This document shows positions 39,967-48,476 of a stretch of 64,000 bases of DNA, piece after piece. A model generated the notes under the pieces. The model made no database searches. It saw only the letters and a program-made list of their open reading frames with translations, and was not told where the DNA came from. Origin of the DNA: a virus; the IMG/VR virus record IMGVR_UViG_3300021963_000049, positions 1 to 64,000 of that record; one strand, written 5' to 3'. Position 1 is the first letter of the stretch. The number at the start of each line of letters is the position of its first letter. The position numbers were made by a program, and so were the translations under genes.

Positions 39967-40986
39967 TTACAATTTTGTATTACCTACTGCTAAGTCATAT
40001 GGTAGATCATATCTCTTGTTCTTATAGTGCCATTCAGCAATTTTAAGAACTTGTTTAAAATCTATTCTCCATTGTGACATAGATTCTTCTGACACTTGGA
40101 AAGGATAAACTAAATTGTATTTGTCAATTACAATATAAGTTACTTGCATTTTCCAAAGGTGTTTGTCTGGCATGTCTTTTAAGAATTTATCTGCAGCTAG
40201 TACAATATAGATAACAGCTTGTATCCAATATTTGTAATACTCAACAGCTTCAGGAAAATCTTGAATAGACTTGCCAGTTGTCTTTAAATCATTAATAAAA
40301 ATTGTTTTAGACTGCTTATCAATAACTATGTTATCAAGAACTCCATGAAGACCAAAAGGCAATCTGTCATGATCCATCTGAATATGCAACTCATTATATA
40401 CTTCAATGTGATCATCTTCCTCTGTCTTATCTAGCTGTAATAAAGCTCTTACATCCTTATTACTTTTTAGTATCTCTACCTGTGCTTTGCAGCCATCCAA
40501 AGTAGGTTGATCTACTACTATTTTGTCTAAACTTTTCTTGAGGAATTCAAAATACTCTTTATTCTCTTCAGTGAGAACTTTTTCTATTCTTTGAGCATCT
40601 GTTTTAAGGGCTTGATAAAGATTTGCTACAAGTAGCTGTGTGAGTATATCTTGAGAGTAGTCTTCCAAAAGTAAAGAATTATTTCCAACTGAGCAATGTA
40701 TCCGGAAAATATTATCAATAATTTTTCTTTGACTGTCTGTAGGAAACTTCCCTGGCATGCTCATAAACTTATCATCATATGTATCAGGTTCAAATAATAG
40801 ACAGTGCAGGACACTCCCTCCTATGAGGTGAGCATCCTTACTATCTTCTCTTTGGTTGAGCACATAATGGTTATAAAAAGCTGCGGGTGAAAAAAGTAGT
40901 TTGTTTAAACCACTGTAGCTAAAATAAAATTTCTTCTGATAGAATTTTTCTAATTCATCAGAACCACTCAAAGTCACTGGTGTCAT
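39967..40986 (-). CDS. PD-(D/E)XK nuclease (Cas4/RecB/exonuclease VIII type)
   Basis: A 339-residue protein. Motifs in order: GGSVLHCLLFEP (H61, the fold's N-terminal His), GVLDNIVID (D218), INDLKTTGK (D233-x-K235) and Q256...Y260. This is the H...D...DxK...QxxxY layout of Cas4/RecB/exonuclease VIII-like enzymes. It probably degrades linear DNA ends in recombination or host DNA breakdown, together with the Sak4-like ATPase encoded upstream. It overlaps the preceding gene by 29 nt. No iron-sulfur cysteine set was seen. Confidence 0.85.
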   Translation of the reverse strand: MTPVTLSGSDELEKFYQKKFYFSYSGLNKLLFSPAAFYNHYVLNQREDSKDAHLIGGSVLHCLLFEPDTYDDKFMSMPGKFPTDSQRKIIDNIFRIHCSVGNNSLLLEDYSQDILTQLLVANLYQALKTDAQRIEKVLTEENKEYFEFLKKSLDKIVVDQPTLDGCKAQVEILKSNKDVRALLQLDKTEEDDHIEVYNELHIQMDHDRLPFGLHGVLDNIVIDKQSKTIFINDLKTTGKSIQDFPEAVEYYKYWIQAVIYIVLAADKFLKDMPDKHLWKMQVTYIVIDKYNLVYPFQVSEESMSQWRIDFKQVLKIAEWHYKNKRYDLPYDLAVGNTKL

Positions 40987-42226
40987 TTTTCTCTTCTGTT
41001 TGATTAATATTTAATTCTTCTTCAGGGACCCCTGTAGACTCTTCTAATTCTATTAACTCTGACTTAAGCTCATTTCTCTCAATTCTTAGTAATGCAGTTT
41101 CTATATCTTCATCAATAATTTCATGCTCCTGAAAAAGGGTGGCTTCAGAAGCTCCTTCTGGAACAAAGTCTTCTAGATGCTGATAACTATAATTAGTATT
41201 TACTATCTTAAGAGCTTCTTCATTTATAGTAATGGTCTTTACTTTAAAATAAGTTGTGCTACCAGAATCATAAATTTCATCAGAATAATTGGCCATTAGA
41301 ATATTTAGCTTATCAGTATCAAGAACACCCTTGTTTATTAAAGACATTACTATTTCGTCAATACTAGTACTCATATAATTTTTATTCTTACCAAGATAGC
41401 CTAGCAAAGATTTAAAATTAACATGGTTCTTAGTATGACAGTTACTCATTTGGTAATAGTGCTCTTTAAATAACATTTCAATATACAGCAAGCTTTCTAG
41501 ATAATTAGAATTTGCCATAATCTCCATGGCCAAGATATGATTATCATTATCTGAACTCTCAAACATATCAGATAACTGCTCAAACATAGCACCATCTATA
41601 ATAACTGCATCTTGTCCATTAATATGTTTAAGTAATTTGCTTTCATTATATACTTTAATATTTAAAACATGTGGAAAATAGGCCTTGTAGCTATCATTCA
41701 CTTTATAAAAAGAGTTAGAATATTGCAAAGAGCTAACTACTTCTGGAATTTGTCTTGCCCCATAAAATAATTTTGAGTTTCTAATCTCACTAGATGAACT
41801 ATAACTTATAAATATTACATCCTCTTTATAAAATTCCAATGCAGATTCTACATTCTCTGAATAATACTCATCAACATATTCTTTTACAGATTCAAATACT
41901 TGTTTAAATAGCTCTGTTGGCATACTATAATACCAGCTATGATCAGATATTTTATGTACTGTAGATCTACATGCAAAAATATGTGTAGCATCTTCAATAT
42001 ATCTCACAGATTTAATACCATATTCCATGGTTAAATCTTTCAATTTTACTCTTGGTATGTTTACTCCAGGTAAAAAATATAACTTATCTCCCTTGGTAGG
42101 AATATAATCATCATCTGATAATGGTATACCAGAACTAGATGTATCAATAGTACCAAATACTGGTTCTACTTTTATTTGTACATCACTACTATTTGTTTCA
42201 ATTTCAAAATATAAATAGTTCTTCAT
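40958..42226 (-). CDS. hypothetical protein with a domain shared with the 44675-45067 gene
   Basis: A 422-residue protein, first gene of its unit. Residues about 1-200 are beta-rich. Around residue 230 it has SSDNDNHILAMEIMANSNY, followed by a Tyr-rich region, closely matching SSDADNHIIAFETLKNVKF in the 130-residue protein at 44675-45067. The C-terminal 80 residues are acidic and probably disordered. Function unknown. It overlaps the PD-(D/E)XK gene by 29 nt. The hairpin of the preceding unit ends only 13 nt before its ATG. Confidence 0.6.
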   Translation of the reverse strand: MKNYLYFEIETNSSDVQIKVEPVFGTIDTSSSGIPLSDDDYIPTKGDKLYFLPGVNIPRVKLKDLTMEYGIKSVRYIEDATHIFACRSTVHKISDHSWYYSMPTELFKQVFESVKEYVDEYYSENVESALEFYKEDVIFISYSSSSEIRNSKLFYGARQIPEVVSSLQYSNSFYKVNDSYKAYFPHVLNIKVYNESKLLKHINGQDAVIIDGAMFEQLSDMFESSDNDNHILAMEIMANSNYLESLLYIEMLFKEHYYQMSNCHTKNHVNFKSLLGYLGKNKNYMSTSIDEIVMSLINKGVLDTDKLNILMANYSDEIYDSGSTTYFKVKTITINEEALKIVNTNYSYQHLEDFVPEGASEATLFQEHEIIDEDIETALLRIERNELKSELIELEESTGVPEEELNINQTEEKNDTSDFEWF

Positions 42227-42239
42227 AGATTTAATATTA

Positions 42240-42265
42240 ATAGAGGGAGACTTATCCCCCTCTAT
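42240..42265 (-). terminator. hairpin between the MoxR and nuclease units
   Basis: In the leftward RNA this is an 11-bp stem with a TAAG loop, including one G.U pair (42248/42257, A.C on the + strand), followed by TTAATATTAA. The T-run is weak, so it may be a partial terminator or a leader structure of the next gene. A second smaller inverted repeat, TAAAGG/CCTTTA, lies at 42294-42312. Confidence 0.55.
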
Positions 42266-42319
42266 GTTTGTTTTAATTAAATTAATGGCTCACTAAAGGG
42301 GAAAATCCTTTATGTTGAT

Positions 42320-43489
42320 TTATTTTACAGCCATCTTCACCACGTCTTGGTTCATCATGAGCTGGCTAAACTTAACCTTATTACCATTGACTATCTCTTT
42401 GATCATATAATATCTCAAGTCATTGGTAAAAGCTTCACAGTCTGTAGTTAGCTTAGCAATTCTATCTATGATAGGCTTAGCTACTGAACCTTTCTCAGCC
42501 AAAGTCAAAGAATAATTTATGACCCTGGTTGCAATTACACTAGATATATCAGCCCGGAACTCATCATCTTTACCAACTGCATTGGTTAAAGAGTTCATTA
42601 CATACTGCTCATCCTTGGTCAAGATATCTTCTGGACTAATAATTCTATCCAGCTTATTGTTAATAAACATGGTAAACATAGAACTAAAATCTACTCCAAC
42701 TGAACCCTCACCAATCATTTGCACAAGAGGCAGGCTATCTTCAAACTTGCCAATAGAACTAATTGCATTGAAGAAAGTAGTAATAGATCTTGGATTAACT
42801 CTTTGATTTACCAGTTCTGGATGCATCAACATGAAGTTAATACATCTACCATCTATGCCAGCTTTCTCTGCCCACTTAGCCCAAACATCAGCATCATACT
42901 TTAACTCAACAGAAATAAATCTAGTCTTCTGAGCTACATCCAGAGAAGTTACATTATAATCACCATTGTCTGGATTAGTAGTCAAGATAACATGCCAGTT
43001 CTTTGGTAGCTTCCAAGAAACATATTCTTGTCTATCTAATATCTCCATAGTAGCTTGCATAAATCTATGGTCTGCCCTAGTATAATCATCAAGAATCAAG
43101 AATCCACCTTCTCCTTTCCCCTGAATCCATTCAGGAGCAGCATGTGACATTCTCTTTCCTATAACTTTATAACCTTTGCTAGTTGCTGCAGTTATCTGAG
43201 ATTCATTAATCCAAGTAGTCTTACCTTCTGCATTTTGTATTTCAAATTCTTTAACAGGAAACCCAACCAAGTCACCTAATTCTTCCAGCTGAGATAAATT
43301 CAGCTTAACTACTTGCATACCAAGTTCTTTACCCAATTGCATGATTGCAGAAGTTTTACCCAAACCAGCATCACCCTCAATATTAATTGCCACAGGAACT
43401 TTACCTTCCTTCTGAATGTGTTGGTTATTATTAACCATGTGCTTAATAAAGTTTTTTAACTCTTCTACATTTAATTGTACTTGATTCAT
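42320..43489 (-). CDS. MoxR-like AAA+ ATPase
   Basis: A 389-residue protein. Walker A GDAGLGKT (39-46), Walker B FLILDD (130-135) and sensor 1 TTNPDN (N172) identify a MoxR/CbbQ-type AAA+ ATPase. Such ATPases act with VWA-domain proteins as chaperone-like remodelling machines that insert metals or alter target proteins. The gene directly upstream, 11 nt away, encodes a VWA protein, so the pair is almost certainly functional together. The target in the phage cycle is unknown. It is the last gene of its unit and is followed by the 42240 hairpin. Confidence 0.88.
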   Translation of the reverse strand: MNQVQLNVEELKNFIKHMVNNNQHIQKEGKVPVAINIEGDAGLGKTSAIMQLGKELGMQVVKLNLSQLEELGDLVGFPVKEFEIQNAEGKTTWINESQITAATSKGYKVIGKRMSHAAPEWIQGKGEGGFLILDDYTRADHRFMQATMEILDRQEYVSWKLPKNWHVILTTNPDNGDYNVTSLDVAQKTRFISVELKYDADVWAKWAEKAGIDGRCINFMLMHPELVNQRVNPRSITTFFNAISSIGKFEDSLPLVQMIGEGSVGVDFSSMFTMFINNKLDRIISPEDILTKDEQYVMNSLTNAVGKDDEFRADISSVIATRVINYSLTLAEKGSVAKPIIDRIAKLTTDCEAFTNDLRYYMIKEIVNGNKVKFSQLMMNQDVVKMAVK

Positions 43490-43500
43490 TTTTCTTTTTT

Positions 43501-44682
43501 TTATAGTTCTAACTTAATTACTTTGCCTGGTAAACTTTCATTCATATAGGATCTTTCTGATAAGACCCAAAGAACATTGCCTCTTGGCTTTACATCTGCA
43601 GTGCACTCACCATCAGTAAAATATACTAGGCTTGTATATTTTTTCAGGTTTGCATTATAATACTCAAGGACAGGATCAAATTCAGTCCCACCTCTACCAT
43701 TTACATTTATCTCATTCTTGCCTTTATATGGCTCAATAGATTTAATACTAGTATCACATTGTATAATAGTTATATCCACTCCAGCCTTATAAATATGATG
43801 AATCTCATTCATAAATTCTTTAAGTTCATCATTACTTACTGAACCTGAAGTATCTATGGCCAACAACATATGTTGTCTCATCTTAATCTTCAGACCTGGA
43901 TTGTCACTAAATCTGCGGTTCTCTTTTCTTCTGATCTTTTTGGTAAATACTTTTGTACTAATACCAGTAAACCTTCTAATAAAACCTCTCCAGTCAAATT
44001 TAGGCGGAACAATTTCTTCTATTATAATAACCCCTTCTATCTCTCCAGGAATAGTACCCCTTTTCTTTATAGTCTGTTCTTTAGCATCATTAAGAACTTT
44101 CTGTAGTTGTTTCTCTATAAGCTTCTGTTCTGCTTCTGTAAGATTCTCAAACTCTTCCCAGGTGCTATGATCAGGTATATTACCATTCTCTATGTCCTCT
44201 AGAAGTTTATCCATATTAGAGTCACCAGTGGTACCAGTTTTATCCTTTTCATCCTGAAGTTGATTCAGTTTGTCATAATAATATCTAGCACCGGCCTTTC
44301 TATCTAGTTGGATATCAGTATAATTATCTATGTCAATACCACCTTCTGGTAAATATTCTTTATCAATATACTGATTAATCTCCATATCCATAGCCACATT
44401 TGCAAGTCTTTTATTTGTAAACTTAAAAAATGTAGTCAGGTGTCCAAAAGCAATATGAAGTAACTCATGCTTCAATAATCCAAGTCTGTGCTCTTCACTA
44501 AGACTTTCCCAAAACTCCGGATTAATTGCAAGCTGATAGTTAATTCCATTCTTGCTTACACCAGCTGTGGGAACTCTTTTACCATCCCACAACTTATTGA
44601 GCATAATAAGAAAGAACCCATAATAGGGCTCTTTCAACATCAGCTCTTTACTTGTTTTACTAAGACTTTGCTGTTTATCCAT
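43501..44682 (-). CDS. VWA-domain protein with N-terminal HExxH metallopeptidase-like domain (MoxR partner)
   Basis: A 393-residue protein. The N-terminal domain has HELLH (72-76) followed by AFGH, like the putative metallopeptidase domain that precedes VWA in DUF2201-type proteins. A middle linker of about 80 residues is acidic. The C-terminal VWA domain has a complete MIDAS: D277-T-S279-G-S281, T333 and D357 (YFTDGE). It is encoded just before the MoxR ATPase, the classic arrangement of a substrate-recognition partner. It overlaps the upstream gene by 8 nt. Its likely role is remodelling or cleavage of a host or phage protein; the substrate is unknown. Confidence 0.85.
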   Translation of the reverse strand: MDKQQSLSKTSKELMLKEPYYGFFLIMLNKLWDGKRVPTAGVSKNGINYQLAINPEFWESLSEEHRLGLLKHELLHIAFGHLTTFFKFTNKRLANVAMDMEINQYIDKEYLPEGGIDIDNYTDIQLDRKAGARYYYDKLNQLQDEKDKTGTTGDSNMDKLLEDIENGNIPDHSTWEEFENLTEAEQKLIEKQLQKVLNDAKEQTIKKRGTIPGEIEGVIIIEEIVPPKFDWRGFIRRFTGISTKVFTKKIRRKENRRFSDNPGLKIKMRQHMLLAIDTSGSVSNDELKEFMNEIHHIYKAGVDITIIQCDTSIKSIEPYKGKNEINVNGRGGTEFDPVLEYYNANLKKYTSLVYFTDGECTADVKPRGNVLWVLSERSYMNESLPGKVIKLEL

Positions 44683-45067
44683 TGTCTTTTAGTGTTATGT
44701 TAATCTCAAAACTATCTGTTGGGTACCCAATTTGCTCAAGCATCTTGGTCATATCCCTTACAAAATACTCCATAAATAACTCTATTGAAGTCTTAGAACC
44801 TTTGTTTGCTGTTATCAAACTCAAAGTTGCTGGACTTGTTAAAGGCTTATCAGGCAGTATTTTAACTAATTTCTTATAAATAGGTAAGCAGTTTTTTTCC
44901 CAATATTTAATATCATGACTGCTATATTTGTACATTACAAGGATCTCTCCTACATAATCTTCAAACTTTACATTCTTAAGAGTTTCAAATGCTATGATAT
45001 GGTTATCTGCATCTGAAGACTTAAGCATATTAATCAGATTCTTTGTTTCTTCTTTGTTAAAAATCAT
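44675..45067 (-). CDS. hypothetical protein, helical-repeat-like, related to part of the 40958-42226 protein
   Basis: A 130-residue protein. Residues about 10-60 (MLKSSDADNHIIAFETLKNV...) align by eye with the middle of the 422-residue protein. The pattern resembles HEAT-like helical repeats found in phage proteins. It overlaps the VWA gene by 8 nt and the upstream stop by 1 nt, so it is coupled to the MoxR-VWA pair. An adaptor role for that system is conceivable but is inference only. Confidence 0.6.
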   Translation of the reverse strand: MIFNKEETKNLINMLKSSDADNHIIAFETLKNVKFEDYVGEILVMYKYSSHDIKYWEKNCLPIYKKLVKILPDKPLTSPATLSLITANKGSKTSIELFMEYFVRDMTKMLEQIGYPTDSFEINITLKDNG

Positions 45068-45396
45068 CAGTCTTCAATTTTGTGACCTAATACTTTTGTT
45101 ACATACTCTTTATATTCTGCTCTAGTTAATACATGTAGTCCTTCATATGTTTCACCTGCATCAAATATTTTCTTTACAGCATATAAAACATCAATGGTTT
45201 TCATATACATCTCACCCATAAATGATACCTCTCTATTAAAAAGAGAAGGATCTAATTCTAATGAAGTTATCTTCTTTTCTCCATCTTTTGTTATAGTAAG
45301 TGTCATTACTAATTCTGATTCATCAGGATTTGCTTCATTTGTGAAAACAACTCTAATTTTTTCATTTTTTAATTCAACTTCTTTTACATTTTCCAT
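45067..45396 (-). CDS. hypothetical protein
   Basis: A 109-residue protein: an N-terminal beta-rich part (KIRVVFTNE, ELVMTLTIT) and a helical C terminus (LTRAEYKEYVTKVLG). No family recognised. Start and stop each share one base with the neighbouring genes (TAATG pattern), so it belongs to a translationally coupled chain from 46314 down to 44675. Confidence 0.6.
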   Translation of the reverse strand: MENVKEVELKNEKIRVVFTNEANPDESELVMTLTITKDGEKKITSLELDPSLFNREVSFMGEMYMKTIDVLYAVKKIFDAGETYEGLHVLTRAEYKEYVTKVLGHKIED

Positions 45397-45743
45397 TAGT
45401 CTTCAATTTTAAGTGTTTTAATCATCCATTCTTCAGGTTTGCCAGACTCTAAAGCCTTTACCCATTCTTTTGCACTAGGAATATATCCAAAGCAATCTTC
45501 TTTAACATGCTGTTCACCAATATATCTTGTGTATACAGTTTTTCCTACAGAGTTTACAAAACTAACTCCAAAGACTCTTTCCAATTCAAATATACCTTCA
45601 CTATGGTGTCTAAACATTCTATGTTTACTGTGCCCAATCCAACTTTTAGTTTCATCAAACCACTCATGGTACTTTAAGTACTCTTCAGGTTCTCCACCAA
45701 ATTTCTTAGAAGAGCTTCTACTGTGATCCCAAGGATGTGCCAT
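45396..45743 (-). CDS. DUF6915-family protein
   Basis: A 115-residue protein that matches a family I recognise as DUF6915: MAHPWDHSRSSSKKFGGEPE, then a His-rich helix (HRMFRHHSEGIFELERVFG) and TRYIGEQHVKEDCFGYIPS. The conserved His residues (RHH, EQHV) could bind metal. The family occurs in bacteria and phages and has no known function that I can name. It starts on the last base of the preceding stop. Confidence 0.75.
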   Translation of the reverse strand: MAHPWDHSRSSSKKFGGEPEEYLKYHEWFDETKSWIGHSKHRMFRHHSEGIFELERVFGVSFVNSVGKTVYTRYIGEQHVKEDCFGYIPSAKEWVKALESGKPEEWMIKTLKIED

Positions 45744-45913
45744 TATATACTATCTAAATAATCTAACATATTACCTCTAGCATTATTAAAGCCTTCTGCT
45801 CTAGCATCATCACATAACTCTTCTACTCTTGTTATTATTTCTTCTTTTAACTCATCTGTTAATGTTTGAAGGTCCAAACCTTCAATCCATTCATTAAATT
45901 CATCTATATTCAT
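45743..45913 (-). CDS. small acidic helical protein
   Basis: A 56-residue ORF found by reading the gap: it starts MNIDEFNEWIEGLDLQ and ends LDYLDSI. Both ends share one base with their neighbours: the upstream stop at 45913-45915 and the downstream ATG at 45743 form TAATG overlaps, strong evidence that it is translated. It is acidic and helical, with no motif recognised. Confidence 0.7.
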   Translation of the reverse strand: MNIDEFNEWIEGLDLQTLTDELKEEIITRVEELCDDARAEGFNNARGNMLDYLDSI

Positions 45914-46314
45914 TAGTCTGCAGATTTTTCTATTAAACTTCCTTCATGCTGATAATCCTCTGTGTTATAATATCTAACATGATTCTCAATTATATACTTA
46001 CCAGATGGTACACAAATACATAAATCACCAAAACCACCTTCATTATTCCACCAGTCTTCTATATCATCAAGAATTTTATATGCAAAGGTTTCTATTGCTG
46101 CATATGCTTCTTGATCTAAATCTGCAAGACTATTCTCATGACCCCATGATTCAGTTTTATCATCTACATCTTCTGGAGTTTCACAAGGTTCAGCTGTATA
46201 GTTTATTGATTCTATGGCACCGGAGTCTCCTCCACCATCATAATGTATCTTAATACCAGTAACACCAAGGTCAGCCAACTTCAAGAGAAGGCTTGTCATT
46301 TCTAATTCTGTCAT
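45913..46314 (-). CDS. DUF6878-like protein
   Basis: A 133-residue protein. A conserved-looking YDGGGDSGAIESI motif near residue 25 and WWNNEGGFGDLCICVPSGKY near residue 90, with an acidic body, fit the DUF6878 pattern as I remember it. Function unknown. It is coupled by one-base overlap to the downstream small gene and starts 1 nt after the GIY-YIG gene ends. Confidence 0.6.
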   Translation of the reverse strand: MTELEMTSLLLKLADLGVTGIKIHYDGGGDSGAIESINYTAEPCETPEDVDDKTESWGHENSLADLDQEAYAAIETFAYKILDDIEDWWNNEGGFGDLCICVPSGKYIIENHVRYYNTEDYQHEGSLIEKSAD

Positions 46315-46315
46315 A

Positions 46316-46741
46316 TCATTTTGTTTTATAGAAGCGGCCTAAAATATTTCCATTAAGAAACACTTCTTTCTCAAGCACTTCATATTTGAATTGATGTTTT
46401 ACTTCTTGGTATGTTAACTCCATCTGGGAGTAACATATTCTAAGAATTACTCTGTTAATCACAACACCTGCTTTATGGGCATCTTTTAAGATCTTATTAC
46501 TACTGTAATATCTCATAAAATCAGGTTTAAGCTCTCTTACATATTTCTTTAGTCTTTTGTCTGTTGACATAGCCAAAGCTTTTTTACCAAGAGGTCTTTT
46601 AATATTAGCAAAGAAGTTCTTCTTGCCAATATATGCTACAGACTTACCATCTATGATAGCAGTCATAATATAGATGAACCCTACACCTCCTTCAGGTATA
46701 TCACCTTCAGTAAATTCTTTACCTTGATATATCCAACTCAT
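46316..46741 (-). CDS. GIY-YIG-like nuclease
   Basis: A 141-residue protein. GFIYIM at residues 21-26 and YIGKK at 37-41 form the GIY-YIG core. MRYYSS near 76-81, E108 in the CYSQMEL helix and N130/N132 near the C terminus fit the expected later catalytic positions. The whole layout resembles T4 Seg-like and cyanophage free-standing nucleases. It may be a homing-type or host-DNA nuclease. It overlaps the primase start by 4 nt, so it is part of the replication unit rather than an inserted mobile gene. Confidence 0.75.
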   Translation of the reverse strand: MSWIYQGKEFTEGDIPEGGVGFIYIMTAIIDGKSVAYIGKKNFFANIKRPLGKKALAMSTDKRLKKYVRELKPDFMRYYSSNKILKDAHKAGVVINRVILRICYSQMELTYQEVKHQFKYEVLEKEVFLNGNILGRFYKTK

Positions 46742-47718
46742 AATGCTTGTTTTAATAATGGAAATAATTTATCTCTTACAGCTTCAACACCAAAGTCTTT
46801 TACTGAATCAGATAGATCTTTAGACATATCCAGAATTATTTTATTAATTCCATACTTGTCCTTATATCTATCAGCAGCTTTTATACCTGGTTCATCATTA
46901 TCAAACAGGACAATGATTTTGCTATACTTTGGAAATAACTTATTCATTGTAGTTTCTCCAATCATTGTATTCTCACTATCTGGAGCAATACACTCTATAT
47001 TCCCTATGTTAAGCTTTGTAAAAGCCATAAGATCTTTAAGAGAAGATACAATTAGTAAATACTTTTTCTCATAAGTTAACTGGTCAATACCTTGAGTATA
47101 GTTATGGACTTTAATAAACTTTTTATCTGGATTCTTTGGAAGATAAATCTTAAACAACTCACCATCATCTCTAAAGTAACCATACATGTATGGCTTAGAG
47201 AATCTAAATGAAGTTATAGTACCATCTTCTTCCCGCTTCTCCATTATAAAATAACTAAGTGGAGAAACATTATATTTTTCCAGAATAGAAGACCCAATCT
47301 TATAACTCAACCAATACTTCTGATCTAGATTATTCCAGTGTCTAATTTCATGGTCTACTACTTTAAATTTATCATGAGACTTAATCTCCGGCCTTTCTGC
47401 TGTAGTATTATGTTTTAAATACTCTTCATAGTCAGAAATAACTTTCTTAGCAGCAGCATCTCTATTGGCCATGTTAAACATAAACTTTACCAACTCAATA
47501 CCATCTCCCTGAAAACCAGAGGAAAAATCTTTAAACTTATAAGAGTTACTGTTATCTGTATAGATAAACATAGAAGGAACTTTGTCCTTAGAATTAAATA
47601 CAGATAGTATTTTTACATTTTGACCAGTAAGATTTTCTTTTAAACCTAAATAATATTCAAATATCCAAGTGCTTGGAACATCAAATATATTACTTACATA
47701 AATTCTAGTAGAAATCAT
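46738..47718 (-). CDS. DnaG-like TOPRIM primase
   Basis: A 326-residue protein. The C-terminal half has a TOPRIM-like fold: LLIVSSLKDLMAF (about 221-233) followed by LFDNDEPG with D273-x-D275. The usual first TOPRIM glutamate (EGxxD) is Ser here (SSLKD), a variation I recall in related phage primases. The N-terminal part resembles a primase core without an obvious CHC2 zinc finger. It makes primers for the family B polymerase. First gene of its unit; the hairpin of the preceding unit ends 18 nt upstream of the ATG. Confidence 0.8.
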   Translation of the reverse strand: MISTRIYVSNIFDVPSTWIFEYYLGLKENLTGQNVKILSVFNSKDKVPSMFIYTDNSNSYKFKDFSSGFQGDGIELVKFMFNMANRDAAAKKVISDYEEYLKHNTTAERPEIKSHDKFKVVDHEIRHWNNLDQKYWLSYKIGSSILEKYNVSPLSYFIMEKREEDGTITSFRFSKPYMYGYFRDDGELFKIYLPKNPDKKFIKVHNYTQGIDQLTYEKKYLLIVSSLKDLMAFTKLNIGNIECIAPDSENTMIGETTMNKLFPKYSKIIVLFDNDEPGIKAADRYKDKYGINKIILDMSKDLSDSVKDFGVEAVRDKLFPLLKQAL

Positions 47719-47736
47719 AACACCTAAATTAAAATA

Positions 47737-47768
47737 TTAAGGGGGAAACTTTTCTGATTCCCCCTTAA
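47737..47768 (-). terminator. terminator after the ssDNA-binding candidate gene
   Basis: Perfect 11-bp stem TTAAGGGGGAA/TTCCCCCTTAA with a 10-nt loop, followed leftward by TATTTTAATTT. It ends the large 60299-47775 unit and lies 6 nt after the last stop. Confidence 0.82.
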
Positions 47769-47774
47769 CTATCA

Positions 47775-48458
47775 CTAGTCTAGGTCAAAATCAGAACCAA
47801 CTTTCTTTGGAAGTGATAAATCATCATCCTCCCCAAACTGTTTAACTTCAGTTACTTCAGCTTTCTTAAGGTGTGTAGCCTCAACATAAGTAACTACTTT
47901 ATCAGAACCTTTTTCAGCAAAAGCATATTTCCCTTTATCAGATTTTGGTAAATACATGTCATAGTTTGTATAACCAGTCTTGCTAATATATTCTTTACCA
48001 GCCACACAGAATTCTATATATTTATCTTTAAAAGGAGCAGATCTATTAAATTCTTTTATAAGATCTTCAATAGTATCATGAACATTATCTTGCTCAATAA
48101 ACCAATCATTTATTCCAAGAGTCTTACACAAGTTCTGCATAAAGATCATAATAGATCTATCTCTCTGAATTTTAATTCCAGATTTAGTCTCACCATCAGC
48201 AAATGCATATTGGCTAGCTTTTACTCTACCAATCTGACCTGCATAATGTCCAGCATCAGGATTATCTTTATCAAGCATAAAACCTTCAAATCCATCAATT
48301 GGTTCTGTTTCCACATTAAGAATTAAATGTAGAGCTCCAGGTATAAACTGATATTCTTCTAGTTGTATGCTATTAATTTTTAATGCATGGTTTCCTGGTG
48401 AAATTGTTTTTGGTAATCCTGAGCCTCCTGTGCCCAAATCTGTTGTACTTAAACCCAT
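47775..48458 (-). CDS. candidate single-stranded DNA-binding protein
   Basis: A 227-residue protein. The beta-rich N-terminal two thirds fit an OB-type fold (LKINSIQLEEYQF, LHLILNVETEP). The protein ends in an acidic tail finishing SDFDLD, like the C-terminal tails that SSB proteins use to recruit partners. It lies between the primase and the Sak4-like ATPase, where crAss-like phages encode an ssDNA-binding protein. The assignment rests on tail, fold impression and context rather than a definite motif. Confidence 0.6.
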   Translation of the reverse strand: MGLSTTDLGTGGSGLPKTISPGNHALKINSIQLEEYQFIPGALHLILNVETEPIDGFEGFMLDKDNPDAGHYAGQIGRVKASQYAFADGETKSGIKIQRDRSIMIFMQNLCKTLGINDWFIEQDNVHDTIEDLIKEFNRSAPFKDKYIEFCVAGKEYISKTGYTNYDMYLPKSDKGKYAFAEKGSDKVVTYVEATHLKKAEVTEVKQFGEDDDLSLPKKVGSDFDLD

Positions 48459-48476
48459 TTTTTTACTTTTTAATTA

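Noticed and set aside
42294-42312. Second terminator TAAAGG/CCTTTA
   Set aside because: Only a 6-bp stem without a T-run; too weak to list as a separate terminator.
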